A DNA stretch of 64,000 bases from Epiperipatus broadwayi (Eukaryota > Onychophora > Udeonychophora > Euonychophora > Peripatidae). The notes under the pieces are model-generated. The model saw only the letters and a list, made by a program, of their open reading frames with translations, did no database searches and was not told the origin of the DNA. Within the stretch, counting starts at the first letter, position 1; every line of letters starts with the position of its first letter. The position numbers and the translations under genes were made by a program. Where the stretch lies: positions 64,001-128,000 of the forward strand of contig JAQFVV010006845.1 in assembly GCA_028023455.1 (NCBI GenBank), given 5' to 3'. Shown here piece after piece: positions 1-13,540 of the stretch.

Positions 1-648
1 TATTGTATTCATAATCCTATTATTTATTTCTATTTTTTTAATTATTAATTATGTGTATAACATTTCTTTTGCTTTATATAATCGACAATTTTATTTCTTA
101 ATAAATATAACAATGAATTCCATTTAAAATCAGTTTATAAAGCTATTCAAAAATACTTTATAATTACTATATTTCTTATAAACATTAATATGAGACCATT
201 TGAATATAATAATGATTATATTTTATACCTTTAACCAAATGAAAGTGACAAATACATTTGCTTAACCATAAAAAGTAAATTAATCAAAGCCAAAATTTTT
301 TGTAGTCTTTAAATCCAATATAGCTAGTGTAACTGTAATGTTATAATTTATATATATAAAAACAACAAAACAATTTATAGAAAAATAATATAACATTAAC
401 AACATTGAAATAGAAATAAATCTGTATTTGCAAGTGAATATATATATATATTAATAAAATGACACTATATTTATATTTACTTGAAAAACTAAACATAACT
501 CATTAAGTATTCAACATTTTGTATATATATAATAAAATATCTAACATTTTATACAAGATCTTAATTTTACACAATGCCAATAATATATATGATAAACAAG
601 CGTTTTTAATAAATAACCTGTGGTGGAGCAATTTCTCCATACTAGCCT
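1..648. other. A+T-rich non-coding DNA
   Basis: I see no gene in this stretch. It has poly-A and poly-T runs and short TA-dinucleotide runs, with stops frequent in all frames. Confidence 0.7.
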
Positions 649-768
649 GCCCTCTCTCTCCCTCCCTCCCTCCCTCCCTCTCTCTCTCTCTCCCTCTCTC
701 TCTCCCTCCCTCTCTCCCTCCCTCTCTCTCTCTCTCTCTTCCTCTCCCACTCACTCACTCACTCACTC
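649..768. repeat. CT-rich low-complexity tract
   Basis: About 100 bp of mixed CT and CCCT units is followed by an ACTC tetranucleotide run (about 749-768). On the + strand it is pure pyrimidine. The open frames across it, reading Ser/Pro/Leu or Arg/Glu/Gly repeats, are by-products of the simple repeat and not genes. Confidence 0.95.
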
Positions 769-2736
769 AAAAGAACAGTGGTGGAAAAGACAGTACTCAC
801 CAAGCTTGACATTTGAATGGTACTGAGGGAAGGAAAGTCTTTTGAAAGTTATTATATTTATCATGGATTTGAATTCCTAAATCTATTTGCCATGATGGGT
901 TGGAATTTAAATCCAAGCCAATTGAGATGTTTTTGTTTTTTTTTAGACTTAGGATTTGTCTTTTAAGTAATTTGGTTCTTAACCAACTCAATTTATCATC
1001 CAATATTAGTCAGCATATAATATTTACATTCAAAGTATAAAATGACAAATCTGCAGAAAATAAAGTATAGAAACAATCTGTTATTAATTTGTTGTAAAAC
1101 ATTTATTCCTCACATTATTTTTAATTCAGTCTGCTCTTCCTTAACCACTATATTTTTACTTGAACATCATCAATGATTCTTCTCAACACAGGTCTTTTTA
1201 TTTTGTACCTATTAAATCTTCAAAGCAATGAAAAAATTTTGATATCTGTTGTTTATTACATGTATAATTATTTTGAGTTTTGTAGGTTTTGATTCATTAA
1301 GAAAATGGCCCACATCCCTCCACAATTGTCTGTTAAATTATGTTATATAATTCTAAGCATTCTATTAATATCCTGAGTAAAGTAAATAAGATGAGGATGT
1401 CTTTCATATTTTACTAAAAAATATTAAACATTCTTTAAAATACTGTGACATTTTATCCTATGTGTTTACTATTTACATTGTCTCTAACACATAAATTTGG
1501 TCATAGTCTTGAGCCTACATTATTTATCATGGTTTGCACTGAGCACAACAATGTTAAATGTGAAGTCTAGAAGGCTTTGTCTCTGGGGATAAACATGACA
1601 TCAATAGAAAAGAATCCTATGTTCCCCCTCTCCCAGGAATGGCCCACTCTAACCATTTAATTTATAATGCAAACAATATGCAAATTATTTCACTCGTTTC
1701 ATAATATTTAATATACCCTCACATTTTTGTTACATTCATTGCTACCTCTGCGACTAAATATAGTTGAAAATCTGCTCAGCACTTCATAATTGTCTGCACT
1801 AATAATGTTTCGCTCTCAATACTTTGTTTGTATCGCTTACTTATAATACAGTTTTGGAGATAAAGCGTTTAACAGTGTTATATTATTATAAAATTTAGCT
1901 AAATAAAAGTATGTAAACTACAGTAAAAAAAAGTACTAATAGGAGGAATATTTGTATGTAAGATAATCAAATGGAAAATGAAACACATCAGATATTTGAT
2001 ATATATTTTTGCTTAATATATATCTGGACCTCTACCAGAATCTTTTGGAAATATCTTTGCTCTGCCGTGACGTATTTAAAAGTTGTTTTAGTGACTTTTA
2101 CCTACCATATTTATAAATACAAATAAAAATAATAGTAATTTTTCAAAAAATAGTTTTATTAAAGGAGACAATCATATTTCCAACCAAGCTGCATTATAAA
2201 TCTTTTACTAAATTTCTATTTCAAAAGACTAATCACCTAGGCAGACAGAGTTACTTTCTAGGGAAATGAAACAGGACACTGATTTAAACTGTCAGATAGT
2301 TGTAAGTGATACATTTTACTCCAAGGCAAAAAATCATGGCTTTTGTGTTTTCAGTAAGCTAAAAATAATTCTGATATATATCAGTTTATGTAATGCATCA
2401 CTTTATCAACTCATAATTATGCAGTTGTTAGTTGTATTGTCATTTTAGTTAATATAATTTTTTTTTAAAAAATGTATGTGATATTTAAAACGTTTGAAAT
2501 AATTACCAAATCTTTTTATTTTTTTAATATATACGTGCACAAATTTATATCACAACATATAGAGTAGGCTTTAATTTGTTGTTTCCACTACATTTTAATA
2601 TTTATATAAACACTAATTGCACAACGTAAAGAATATTAAGGGGAAAGTTACTGCGCTCCCAGCTAGTTATGTATTAACTAATACAAACTCGTCAATAAAC
2701 AAAATAATTTTAAAAAAAAACAGAGTAGACTGAGCT
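769..2736. other. A+T-rich non-coding DNA
   Basis: No gene or recognisable element. The longest frame (2266-2448, 60 codons) has no family signature and ordinary AT-driven composition. Confidence 0.65.
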
Positions 2737-3025
2737 ATTCTTTAGCTCAGATGATATTTAAACAATCAATTTAGTGATATCAAAATGTCATATCACATGA
2801 TCATCATTTTTTGTGCATGTTACTAACTGTTGGCAAAACTATTCATACAATAGTGTCACTCAATGCAAGCCAGAGTAATCAATGAATACTACTGTATGGA
2901 GAGTTTTGCCTGTTTGATTTCAAAATGATTTACGGTCGTATTGAAATCACATTAATATACGGTCACACTCTGCGTTGTAACACGTCAGTAAATACAATCC
3001 TTAAATATGATCCGAGCTAAAGAAT
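2737..3025. mobile_element. MITE-like element with 25-bp TIRs and a nested hairpin
   Basis: Terminal inverted repeats at 2737-2761 and 3001-3025 match at 23 of 25 positions (outer sequence ATTCTTTAGCTC). Inside, 2832-2910 is a second hairpin whose ends read GGCAAAACT and AGTTTTGCC. This inner unit contains the segment GCAAGCCAGAGTAATCAATG, which recurs at about 45.97, 54.68, 55.21 and 56.58 kb. It therefore looks like a short member of that family (see the 54620-55267 element) inside another MITE. No coding capacity. I could not define a target-site duplication. Confidence 0.7.
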
Positions 3026-6000
3026 AAGAATAGATGTTACTATGTCCAGTAAATTTTGTGATTGCTTTATTAACTGTAACCTTTCTATACATCTGATAAT
3101 CAGTCTTAAAATTTACATTGCACTACTCTATAATTTATATATATATAAATAATTACTTGTTATACAAACACAGACACACAAATACAAATATGAACACACT
3201 AACAAATTATTAAACCTTTGAGAATTATTATGCCTATAAAATAAGGTTGCCTCAAACTTGGATCAGATCCCCCAAATGACATTGTACATAAACCACATTT
3301 GTTATATTTGAATACAAATTTATATACTGTATTATAAAGAGCATAAATGATTTAATATTATATAATTTATATACTACACAGACACACCAATACAAACTCA
3401 AACACATTAATAAATTATACCATTTATCAAATAGTTAAAAAAAATAATATTCAAATAATTAAAAAATTAAAATTGAATACTTATAACTCAATATTCTGAT
3501 TACATTTTTATCAGGATGAAAGCCTTGAAATGTGATTCACCGGTGCATATTTAATCCATTTTAGTAATGAGTCTGGCCAATAAAGCAATTCTGCTTTTGT
3601 CTTCTTCGTGCAATCTAGTAAACTGTTTAGAAAAAAAAAATGAACCTATTAATAAAAATATAAATAAAAAATTCAAATTTTATCCAATTTCAACTTGTCA
3701 TACACCAGTTTTAAGAGGAATTCAAGCTTCAATGAATTCCAGGATTTATGTTAATATCATGCTTATAGTTTTCATGCAATTTTTAAAAGAAAACAAAATT
3801 TCAATGAATCAGCTGCCATTAGCGACTGACACATTTTAAGCAGTCAATGTGTTAATACATGAAAAATTTAAAACATTCCTTAAATAAAATTTCTTTAAAG
3901 AATAGTTAAAATTATTTAAAGTCTTTAGTGGTTTTGTGTAATATTTATTTATAGTAAAAAAAAAAATAGAATTAATAAAAAATTTTATATAACAGGAATG
4001 ATAATAGTACTTTTTCTTAAAATCCATCGAAGTATTTAATTTTAGCAAAAATTATTCTACTTTTGTTGTGTTTTTTGTTGAATTTCTCATAATGCATGTC
4101 CTGTAATATAATTTCATATGCTGGGAAGTTTTATCAGTTTAATGATTGAGCCAAGATGACAGTTAATTTAGCAATTCATTTTTTTGAAACTTTAAAACAA
4201 AACTATTTTAAAAATAGTTATAACTTAAAAATAATTAATTGACTTTTTCTCAAGCATGTAAGTAAGAAAATGTGTATAGGTGTGTTCATCAGCTTTATTT
4301 ATATCACAAGTCATGTAATTAATTTTTGATGGATAATGTGATACTTAATTACTCTCAATTTACCTATATTGATCAGAAGTCACAGACTTTTCAGTATCCT
4401 AAAAACTTTACTAAAAATAAACTAATTTGCATATCATGTTTAGGCAGTTAATTAATTATTACATCATTTTTAAATAAACATTTTTAAAACAAATTATTTA
4501 GAAAAAATTGAAAAGTATTACAATAAATGAAAAAAAAGTACATAATAAAAATTACATTATTTCAACAGAATATTATTTTATAATATTTTCCTTGAACATT
4601 TTTAAAAAAATGTATTTAAGGTCCCAGAATATTTTAAATCATATCTTTTTAAAATAAAGATATTTAAGAACAACTTTAACATTAACTTAACAAGAAATAT
4701 TCTTAAAAAATTAAAACTTTAACATGCATGCATTTTCAAATACATTATTGCATTATCTAAAAATTGAGTTTAATTATAAAAAGTAATTCTTGCATTTAAA
4801 AAATTATTGATCTCCATAAATCAACTAAATTTGAGATTATATGAACTATTCTATTAAATTTAAAATCAAATAATATACTTCTTATAAGTGATTTAAGTAT
4901 CAGCAATGTAGGCTTAAGAGTTTGAACCTGCCTTTAAAGTTTTACATTAACACTAACTTTTAATAAACTTGGTAACTAAACTAAGGTGGTTTTTAATTTT
5001 AATATTTTAAAATTATTTTACATTAATAATAACTTTAAGATTAAGCATTCAAAAATTATATAAGAACTATTTAAGGAATTTAAACATTATAAGCTAATTC
5101 ATAAGATCATTTCTGAGTTATAAAATTTATGAAACTTTTTCTAGATTCACTAAGCTGATAAACAAACATTAAAGTATTATTTAGTAAGAAAGTTTGCTTA
5201 TCAGAAAAATTTAACTATTGAAATTTTTTTTAAAATTTACTACACTACTATAAAACATGACATTCAGCTTTAAGACAGCTGCTGAGGATCACAATATATA
5301 TATACTCTTTTCATGTTAAATGTAAATATATTCATGGATTTATTATGATGTAAATAAAGTTAAGTGTGAAACTATTTCCATGTAATAAACTAAAATTATG
5401 TTTAGCAATGATGTTGCTAAAAACAACCATCAATTACCATTAACAAGTCTAAGGCTAAACCATTTTGCTCTAGTACCCAATAATACTTTTTCATCTTGAG
5501 TTTATTTAGACATAGAAGAGAGTCCTCTTCTATTTCTAAGTCAAGTTGCTATATGAATTTTAAACCCAACACTATTATTATAAGTACAAAGATTTAGAAG
5601 ACACATCTTTTCTGACACCTTATAAAATGATTCATCAGTTCTAGTGTTACAACATATGGCAAATTAATAATTTTCATGGATTTATTATGCTGGAAACAAA
5701 GTTGGCTCTTTTATGCAAATAACTGGAAATAAGTTTTTTTTACTAAAAAGCAGCATAATGATTGATGTCAATTTCCATTTTTGATGATAGAAATTTAACC
5801 ATATAAATAATAAAACAAAACAATGAAATTAATCCTTCAGTTTTTAATATAGCAATAATAAATAAAACCTCTAGCCATCTTATGACATGACTACCATCTT
5901 TAGTAAACTATTTTATATCATATAGACATTCTAACATGAATACTAATTTTCAATGATATGTGTATGTATAAGCAATAACATTGGTAAAATTGCATGCATA

Positions 6001-7479
6001 TACATTAAATATATGTTAGTGATCTTAAAACATTAATTTTGTATGGTATTAGAGAGAATGTGACTTTTTTAATGCTACTTGAGATGGCAGTCATCCCACA
6101 ATCTGGCTATAGGTTTTATTTATTTACTGCTATTTTAAAAATTGTAATGTTAAATTCAGCATTTTATATTATTTTGTATTAGAATTATGTATATATATAT
6201 GTATTAGAGAGATTGTGTGTGGGAGCATAGAATATTAATATAAATATATGTGTGTATGTATGTAATAAAGCATATTGTATATCAATTAATATATTAAACA
6301 AATAAATACTACTATAAAATAAGAATAGCTAAATGTGATTTTGATAATGAACACAGATTTATGATAATCACCTAACAGAATTGTAAAAAGTAAATATCAT
6401 TTAACAACTAAAATTTTAAAGCATACTGATTTATACAGTAATAAATCTGTATTTCAGTATTGAATAAGGGTTGTTTCCAAAACTCTAAATTGGATTCAAG
6501 ACTCCTCTATCTTTAAAAAGATTATTAATATAATGCTAAAGAAAGAATAAATCAGGCTGATAAGTAGTAAATTGTATATTTTACTTTATCTGCGGGATAT
6601 CATTGTTCAACCATTTACTACAATACATTAAGGCTAGTTTATTCATATATCTTAGGCAGAATATTTGACGATATAAAAAATCGAATTCTCAGCTTAATTC
6701 TGTTTTCTTTGATCGTGTAAGGGCTTCTGAGCATGTCTGTTGTCTTCAGAAAATTACTATTGTATGAAATAAGTCAAATGTAGAAAATGAAAATTTAAGA
6801 AAGTTTGGTAAATTGCTAATTCTAATAACATTTTGAATAAAAAATTTAATACTATGTAACTGACCATGTTTATTAATTTTATTTGGTAAGTAACTGTTTT
6901 TTTCTCTCTTCAATAGTTAATTATCTTTGATATACTGAACCAGAAATACATTTACCTATTAATATTATATAGTACAATTATTCTGTTAAACACATTAAAA
7001 TATTGTTTTGTTATTAACACATTAAATAATACTTTGATTTACTTTTATTTTTATGTATATGAATATGCAGTTATGTGATGTGACTATTATGTTTCTGAAG
7101 AATACTGCCAGATAGTTGGAAGTGTAAGAATAAGCAATTTCAACAAAATGCATTGTTAATTTAGTATATAAAAAAAAAGAATTTTGCTTTATATTTACTC
7201 AGTTGATGAACTATAGGAAGTATACTAATTTTTGTCATTAAAATGATTAATAATCATTTACTAAATTAATAGAAGAAAATTGGAATCATTAATGCACACA
7301 TTAGCATATTTATAGTTAAGAAATATTTTATTAAATTATATACTAAAGTATAAGATGTTTATTGCCCAAGAATAAAATTTTACAACTTAATTGATTATTT
7401 TTTAGTTTAGCAATGGCTTTTCATCTGCATATTTTTTCCCCATGTTTGGGTTATTTGGTCAATCCTGTACCTTATAGTA
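3026..7479. other. A+T-rich non-coding DNA
   Basis: No gene recognised. The 3567-3839 frame (90 codons) is Lys/Asn/Ile-rich and matches no family I know. A weak direct repeat of about 20 bp around TTCATGGATTTATTATG occurs at about 5331 and 5674. Short TA/TG microsatellites lie at about 6188-6265. Confidence 0.6.
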
Positions 7480-7925
7480 ATATAAAGCAGGCATAATCAA
7501 CAGGACAGCACAGCATAGATACACCTATAATAGAGCAAAGAAAAATAATGATCTCATCAACATTCTTAGAACATTTCAAAAAGGCAGGACATGTGTTTGA
7601 ACCCTCCAGCCCCAAAATAGTCTGCACTGAAGAAAACAACTTCAAGTGGAAAATCAGAGAAGCATACTTCATTAATGGCAATAATAACTCTATCAATAGA
7701 TGGGACACCTGCTTTGACATCTCCAAACATTGGACTATCTAGTTCATTTGCATACATTTTGCATATCACTTTGTTTCCTTGCCCTATTTTCTCATTCTGC
7801 ATCTCGCATTACCACTATGAATATGAGGCAAATGGTCTTGAAAGCGCTCAGCATATAATAATTTATGGAATCTTTATAGCTTCTCATTTAAGTGTTTCAT
7901 ACGCTTTTTAATTTGTATAGTAATA
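7480..7925 (+). repeat. Dispersed repeat 'G', copy 1, with coding-like frame
   Basis: This segment aligns along its length with 15435-15850. The frame 7548-7742 contains HVFEPSSPKIVCTEENN and later INR. It aligns codon for codon with the frame at 15534-15716, which reads MFEFSMAKMVCTECND and later INRR. Many differences between the two fall in third codon positions (Lys, Val, Glu, Asn, Ile and Arg codons), which suggests that the shared ancestor was translated in this frame. The second Cys of the VCTEC motif is replaced by Glu here. No family is recognised. It could be the remnant of a transposon-encoded small zinc-binding protein or a domesticated exon. Confidence 0.55.
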
Positions 7926-8661
7926 TAGATAGAAAATTATTTGTTATGTGATTTATCTGTCAATTTTAACAATTCATACAATAAAAGAGTCATATAAAAT
8001 GAGAAAGGATAACAAATAAACACATTTATGTGCTTTTTTTTTGATAAAAAAAAGATTAATATAAAAAATTAGCATTAAACAGAGTATTGACAACCATATT
8101 TTTAATAAATCGGAAATCTTAGTATTTTTAACAATCCTCTAATAGTTTGTATTATAACTGGATGAAATGTTTATATTAGACAAGTTCATCATCAGACAGT
8201 CATACTTTACACTGTAGATACTAGCCACAATATAGGCCTTTTAAAAATATATTATCAAGAGATACTACATGAACTATCAGCAGGTCATAAAAAAGATCAT
8301 TGAGATTCTAAGACAATCTGATACTTTAATCTTTATTCTATTATTCCACTGTCAATGAAAAATTATTAAAATTACATTCTGTAGGAAGTCGTGCTCTGAG
8401 TACTTCATTGAATTTTAAATTATATATATCTAAATTAAATTTTAGTTGAATTTTTTACCAATAGATCAAATCATGAAATCACAGTAAATTCTATTGAAGA
8501 TTTTTTTAAAACAGAAGGTTTAACCTACAAAGATTACAAGGATAGTCGGTGTTCCTAAGTGACGATTATATTTTCCGTACTTTTCAAAACTTTTGATTAC
8601 TATATTTACTGATATATATATTTATGTAATAAATTAAGTTTGATGTCTGGATTCTTTCCAA
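7926..8661. other. A+T-rich non-coding DNA
   Basis: No gene or element recognised. Confidence 0.65.
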
Positions 8662-9147
8662 AATATATGTAATATTCAAATCAATATATATTAAAATACA
8701 GTAAAATTCACATAAATTATAGTTATTTTATTAGAAGCATTTTTGACTATACATCTTGTAGTCTTTATCAACTATATAACATTGAATAATCAAAACAAGA
8801 CAACCTTTTACAATACCCATAGTTTAATTTGTTTTAGTTCTCCCACAATTCTTCAAATTGAACATTGCCACAATAAACGTAAAATAAAAGAGACTATGTT
8901 GATTTCAAGCAATCTTCAAATGTTAATGAATCGGCAATCATCAAATGTTTAAATAACAGAATTGTGGAAGAACTAAACTAAATTGAACTATGGGTTTTGT
9001 GAAAGGTTATCTCATTTTGATTATTCAATGTTATGTAGTTGATAAAGACTACAAATATATAGTCAAAAGTACTATAATAAAATAAGTATAATTTATGTGA
9101 ATTTTACTGTATTTTAATATATATATTGATTTGAATATTATATATAT
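8662..9147. repeat. Long palindrome, 190-bp arms
   Basis: The left arm (8662-8852) and right arm (8958-9147) are reverse complements over about 190 bp with scattered mismatches, around a 105-bp spacer. The outer ends are AT-rich (ATTCAAATCAATATATATT on the left). The inner ends are CACAATTCT and AGAATTGTGG. It may be a fold-back or MITE element, or a local inverted duplication. The frame 8743-8952 simply runs through it and is not a gene. Confidence 0.8.
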
Positions 9148-12100
9148 AGCCATTAGTTTAAATAAAGTTTACAGCTAAATAAAATTCCTTTACTACATAT
9201 TTATTATTGAACACAACTTTTGAAATAATAGAATTAAAGAAAAAAAAATTTAAACTGAATTCACCACATGAAATTTAAAAAACAACAACACATAACTTAT
9301 AGTATGACTTCACTATAAATAAAATCATATTATTTAATGTGAAAATTTTGATAGATCAAAAATATATTTTTAGTATTATTTTCATAACTTTATTGTCTAT
9401 AAAAATTAAAGAATATAAATTTAAAACAGAAAGAATACTTATAAAAATGCATAAAAATATATCCATTCCCTTGTAGTGTAATATAAACAATGTCTGTTAA
9501 ATTTTTAGATTTGGATCCTAAACTGCAGTGCTTTGTTAATTTTTAATTATTCCTGCCTCCTATGGATAAAAACAAAAACTAAATTGTAAAATAGCTAGCA
9601 TTAAAATGATACTATCCAATTCAAAATTGTATTAAAATTCTTTCTCTTTCTGTCAATCTGATGTATATTACATATTGATTTGCTTTGGGACAGGAGTTTT
9701 ATGATGGAAATTGTGTTGGATTCAGTGAAAAAAGTTTTAATCATATAAAATGGTATTTACAATGGATACATTTTTTATATATAGACAGATGCTTCTGTAC
9801 ACATTTAAATTATGGTATATGCATATATTTAATTTATAATAATGGTAAATAATAATACATAAATTAAACAGAAGTACTGTCAGTTATGTTATGATCATTA
9901 TCAATTGGTGTCATATACAGACAAAAAAAGCAGATAGCAAGTGATTTTCTAAGAACAGTGTATATCAATATTAGCAGAGTGTCTATTTCTTATACAAACT
10001 TCAAATTTGTTTATAAAAATTGTCTCTTTAATTTTTATTTTTATTATATCTTTTTACATTTAATATTTTTGTGTAATCTTGGTTAAAGATATATTTCAAT
10101 TTAAGATATTTTTTATAGTTCAAGAAAATTAAATGTATTTAAAAATTGTTTCTATTGTGTTAAAAATATAGTTTAGTATAAAAAAAACAACTAAACAGTA
10201 TAATTCTTAATAATAATACATTGTAATACAATTTATTCTTTCAGTTCTATCTTTAGTTAGATTTTGTGCCTTTTAAGTTTCAAGACAAGTTCTTAATATA
10301 ATCATTGTTCTGTTTATATCTATAGAATATTGTTTGTAAATGATTGTTCAATCTTTCTGTGGCAATAAGATTACTTTCACAATTGATTAGACATCTCTAT
10401 AGGTTTAGAAAGCTCTTAAAAGTGATCTTTTATTTCAGGTTGCACAGTCATAGATAATGTTTAGCCAAATTAAAAAAATAGCACATCATTCTTAGCATAG
10501 TCTCTAGAAATATTCACTGACATTGCTTTGTTATAATAATCCCATTCTTGGTTGATGCCTATAGTTTATTTTTCTTGATAATGGATTTTTTTAAGATTGG
10601 TTATTAAGGAATCTCTGTTATATTTTAACTAGTCATTTAATACAGCAGTGTAATAAACATTTTCATTTCAAATATATTTTAATTGATACAACACTTATGT
10701 TTTCGGCTGGAGCATATTATTGTAAAATTTTGTTCTGTTTTGAAATCATCTTAATCTCTTAATCATTTTTAATCTGTTGTTTAATAAGAATTATTTTATT
10801 TTATTCACCAATATCATTTATTTTGTTTTTTTATTTTATAAAAAAAAAATTCTAATATTTTTTATAGCAGAGAATAAATCTGTTTAAATTTCAGTTAATG
10901 ATATCTTAATTTTATTATATGATATGACTGATTTGTGGGTTTTTCTTATGAATTCATATAAGACTACATACTATTTTAGACTTTTTACAACTAATAATAC
11001 AAAAATTAGAATTTTATTTTGATTTTATAGAATTTCTTTTATTTTTTTATTTCCCATCTTCCATCCTCATAAATGAAAATTAATTTAATTATACACCCCT
11101 TGGAGATGATAAAAAAGTTAATTTTCTATCTTCAATATTTCAAAGCATAAACAAATAAATAAATAATATATAAATTAATCTTTTATTATTATATTTCCAA
11201 TTTTATGTTTTTCCAAAATAAATAGTGGCTTTAATGCATACAGCACCCCAAATGAAAAGATGGCTGCTTTTGTCTTCAAAATACCCTGAAGCACCATCAC
11301 TAAAGCAATGCATACATTATGTATTGCTAATCATCACAAAAAGTTTAAGACCCTAGCATGTCTGAAAGATTAGTTAGAATATGAGGATTTGCAAAATTTT
11401 GTTAAAACAGGGAGACCATTGAAGACAATCTATGAAAATACAAAACACATTGACACATTTCATAACTCATGAATCAAACATGCTAGTGCCTTACAAATAA
11501 TGAAACTATATAATACATACATTAATTTGGAGATGGCACTACAATCTGTTTGGAGAGAGTACAACTTCTGCCTCTCTAATTAAATTTTCAATAGAAAATG
11601 ACAGAAATATCATAATTTGATTGTAACTTAAGACTTAAAAAAATAGATTTAATGTAATATCAAATGTACAATTACATATATGTGTAAAATTTTATATCTA
11701 ATATTATAAATTTATCTATATTTTATATATTATATTTTAGTATGCCCCTCTCCAAGCTGCCTGAAACATCATCTCTGAATCAGCACGTGTTTTATATAAT
11801 GATATAGTTTAGTTATTCAACACAAAAATTTAAGGCATTGGTTTGGATAGATGATGAAATAAGAAATGTAGCAATTTGATTTGCACCTTTCCAGATCATC
11901 TTGAATGCTTTCCTCACCATTATAAAATCTTGCATACCATTCAAAAGTATTCTTGTGATTTGTGGATTCATTTCCATACACAGATGAATCATTTCATGTG
12001 TTTTATTAGCAATTTTACTCAATTTTAAAGAAAATTTAATGGTAGAACATTTATTTCATTATAGTTAAAAAAAACATATTGATACATTTTATGTCTAACT

Positions 12101-12266
12101 TGTAATACAGACATGCTAGGGTCTTTAAATTTTTGTGATCAATATCTAACTATATTGATTCATAAAATGTCTAACTAGGTTGATTCATAACAGATGTGTG
12201 CATGTGGAAATGGCTTTTGGCAGCTTGAAGGGAGAATCAATCACTCCTCACTTTTTCAGTGGGATA
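9148..12266. other. Non-coding DNA, no gene recognised
   Basis: Mostly AT-rich. The block about 11220-11600 is less AT-rich than its surroundings and may be old repeat sequence. A 69-codon minus-strand frame at 11813-12022 has balanced amino-acid composition, but I do not recognise it and find no second copy. Confidence 0.55.
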
Positions 12267-12274
12267 CTATAATA
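12267..12274 (+). repeat. 8-bp target-site duplication, left (CTATAATA)
   Basis: CTATAATA directly precedes the hAT derivative and is repeated exactly at 12767-12774. Eight-bp duplications are the hallmark of hAT transposition. Confidence 0.85.
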
Positions 12275-12766
12275 CAGGAGTGGGCAATTGTTTTGGCTCA
12301 GGGGCCACAGAGGTTGGCTGAGGGCTACATCAGGGACCACTTTGTGGATGCAAAGGTTAGTGGAGGGACGCACTTTTTTTTCATGACACAATAAACACAC
12401 TGCTTTATTCCCTGTATTACCAAAAAAATATTTGTTTGTCCATTCTTCATTAAACACATGACATTCATCAGCAATTTTACATTTTTTCGAAAGGTTAATG
12501 GTTTCACTAAAGTTGGAAATGTATATATTTGCTAACAAAGATAAAATTGAAATCAACCAGATCAACTGGAAAAGCACTGCACATCGTATCTACACTGCAC
12601 ATGTATATTGATGTGCTATCCTAGTGGAAAATACGAGATGAATCTTTGGTTGTGCACGGGAAGGAAATCTCAGTTCAAGGCAGATTTTTTTGATTGTCTT
12701 GGTGGGCTGTATAAAAACTCTTAGTGGACCATGTGTGTCCCTGGGACTGCTATTTGCCCAACTTTG
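12275..12766 (-). mobile_element. hAT-superfamily non-autonomous derivative
   Basis: A 492-bp element bounded by imperfect terminal inverted repeats (CAGGAGTGGGCAA on the left, CAAAGTTGGGCAA as the complement of the right end). A perfect 8-bp duplication, CTATAATA, flanks it. It carries a piece of a transposase N-terminus on the minus strand (12368-12487). The rest of the transposase, including the catalytic and dimerisation regions, is absent, so any movement would have depended on a related transposase supplied in trans. Its G+C content is clearly above that of its flanks. Confidence 0.85.
12368..12487 (-). pseudogene. hAT transposase N-terminal remnant (ZBED/GTF2IRD2-like)
   Basis: Within a 109-codon minus-strand frame (12248-12577), about 40 residues contain ECHVFNEEWTNKYFF followed by AVCLLCHEKK. 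The order of aromatic W and YFF residues, then a CxxC pair, is that of the BED-type N-terminal region in Charlie-like hAT transposases and the related GTF2IRD2/ZBED proteins. The His ligands expected downstream are not evident, so the finger is incomplete. It starts and ends inside the short hAT derivative. Confidence 0.7.
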
Positions 12767-12774
12767 CTATAATA
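12767..12774 (+). repeat. 8-bp target-site duplication, right (CTATAATA)
   Basis: Exact repeat of 12267-12274, immediately after the right terminal inverted repeat. Confidence 0.85.
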
Positions 12775-13374
12775 TATATGTGAGTATGAATTAATCTCAG
12801 TATATAATTTGTAAATAAGAAAACATATACACAACATTGTGTGAAACAAATAAAATATACTATAAGTAAAGTACTGAGTGCACTTTCAATATAGGAAATA
12901 TGATTCTTTTAATTAATAAAGTGAGCTGATTGCTGATATTTTGTATTATATTTACTCTATTTCACCCAATGATTTTGATGAGTTTGTTACATGTGCAAAT
13001 GTGAGTGCAAAAAAGCATGTATTCATATGTAAAAAACAATTTTGAATGCCCTTCTCTAAAGTTTATTATAAAACCTGAGCTAATACTCGGCAAAAAATAT
13101 TTCAGCCCAATCTTTCTCACCAGTTGTGTTTCATGCAACAAACACATGCTCATCATGTGATCTGAAGACAGAAATACAAAAATATATGTAAACTATCTTT
13201 ATATACAGAGAGAGATTGGATTGGTATAATTGCCACATAATTCTTAATAAATTTAGAGGAGTAGGTTATAAATCTGAAATATTTGATTGATTATAAATAT
13301 GTATTAAAGACACTAATCACTTAATTTTTCACACGCACATATATATATAAGAACCAAGTGTTCTAAAATAATCA
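12775..13374. other. A+T-rich non-coding DNA
   Basis: No gene recognised. The 64-codon minus-strand frame at 12962-13156 has no family signature. Confidence 0.6.
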
Positions 13375-13540
13375 TTTGGACTTTTCCAGCAGCTACCTAA
13401 AAAATTCTACAAAAACTTTTCTTCCAAAGCGTAAGTTTGTGGTTAAGATCTGTAGAGGTTCCTATCTTCGCATTTTCACGCGCATATTCTTGAGGTTTAC
13501 AGCCTTAGTAAATATTACTAAAATAAGAACTTGTAAAGCT
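13375..13540 (+). repeat. Dispersed repeat 'I', copy 1
   Basis: Contains GTTAAGATCTGTAGAGGTTC, then a cytosine-richer stretch and TTACAGCCTTAGTAAATATT. The same order of blocks recurs at 20850-20940 and 21155-21300. Family unknown. Confidence 0.6.

Noticed and set aside
519-826. Overlapping frames of 68-96 codons on both strands
   Set aside because: They are generated by the CT-rich low-complexity tract. All frames are open there and the products are simple repeats.
7566-7802. Minus-strand frame over repeat G copy 1, alignable with the minus frame at 15504-15737
   Set aside because: The antisense alignment follows from the plus-strand homology. Third-position differences favour the plus frame.
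11813-12022. 69-codon minus frame with balanced composition
   Set aside because: No recognised motif, no second copy, and no splice or promoter context that I can support.
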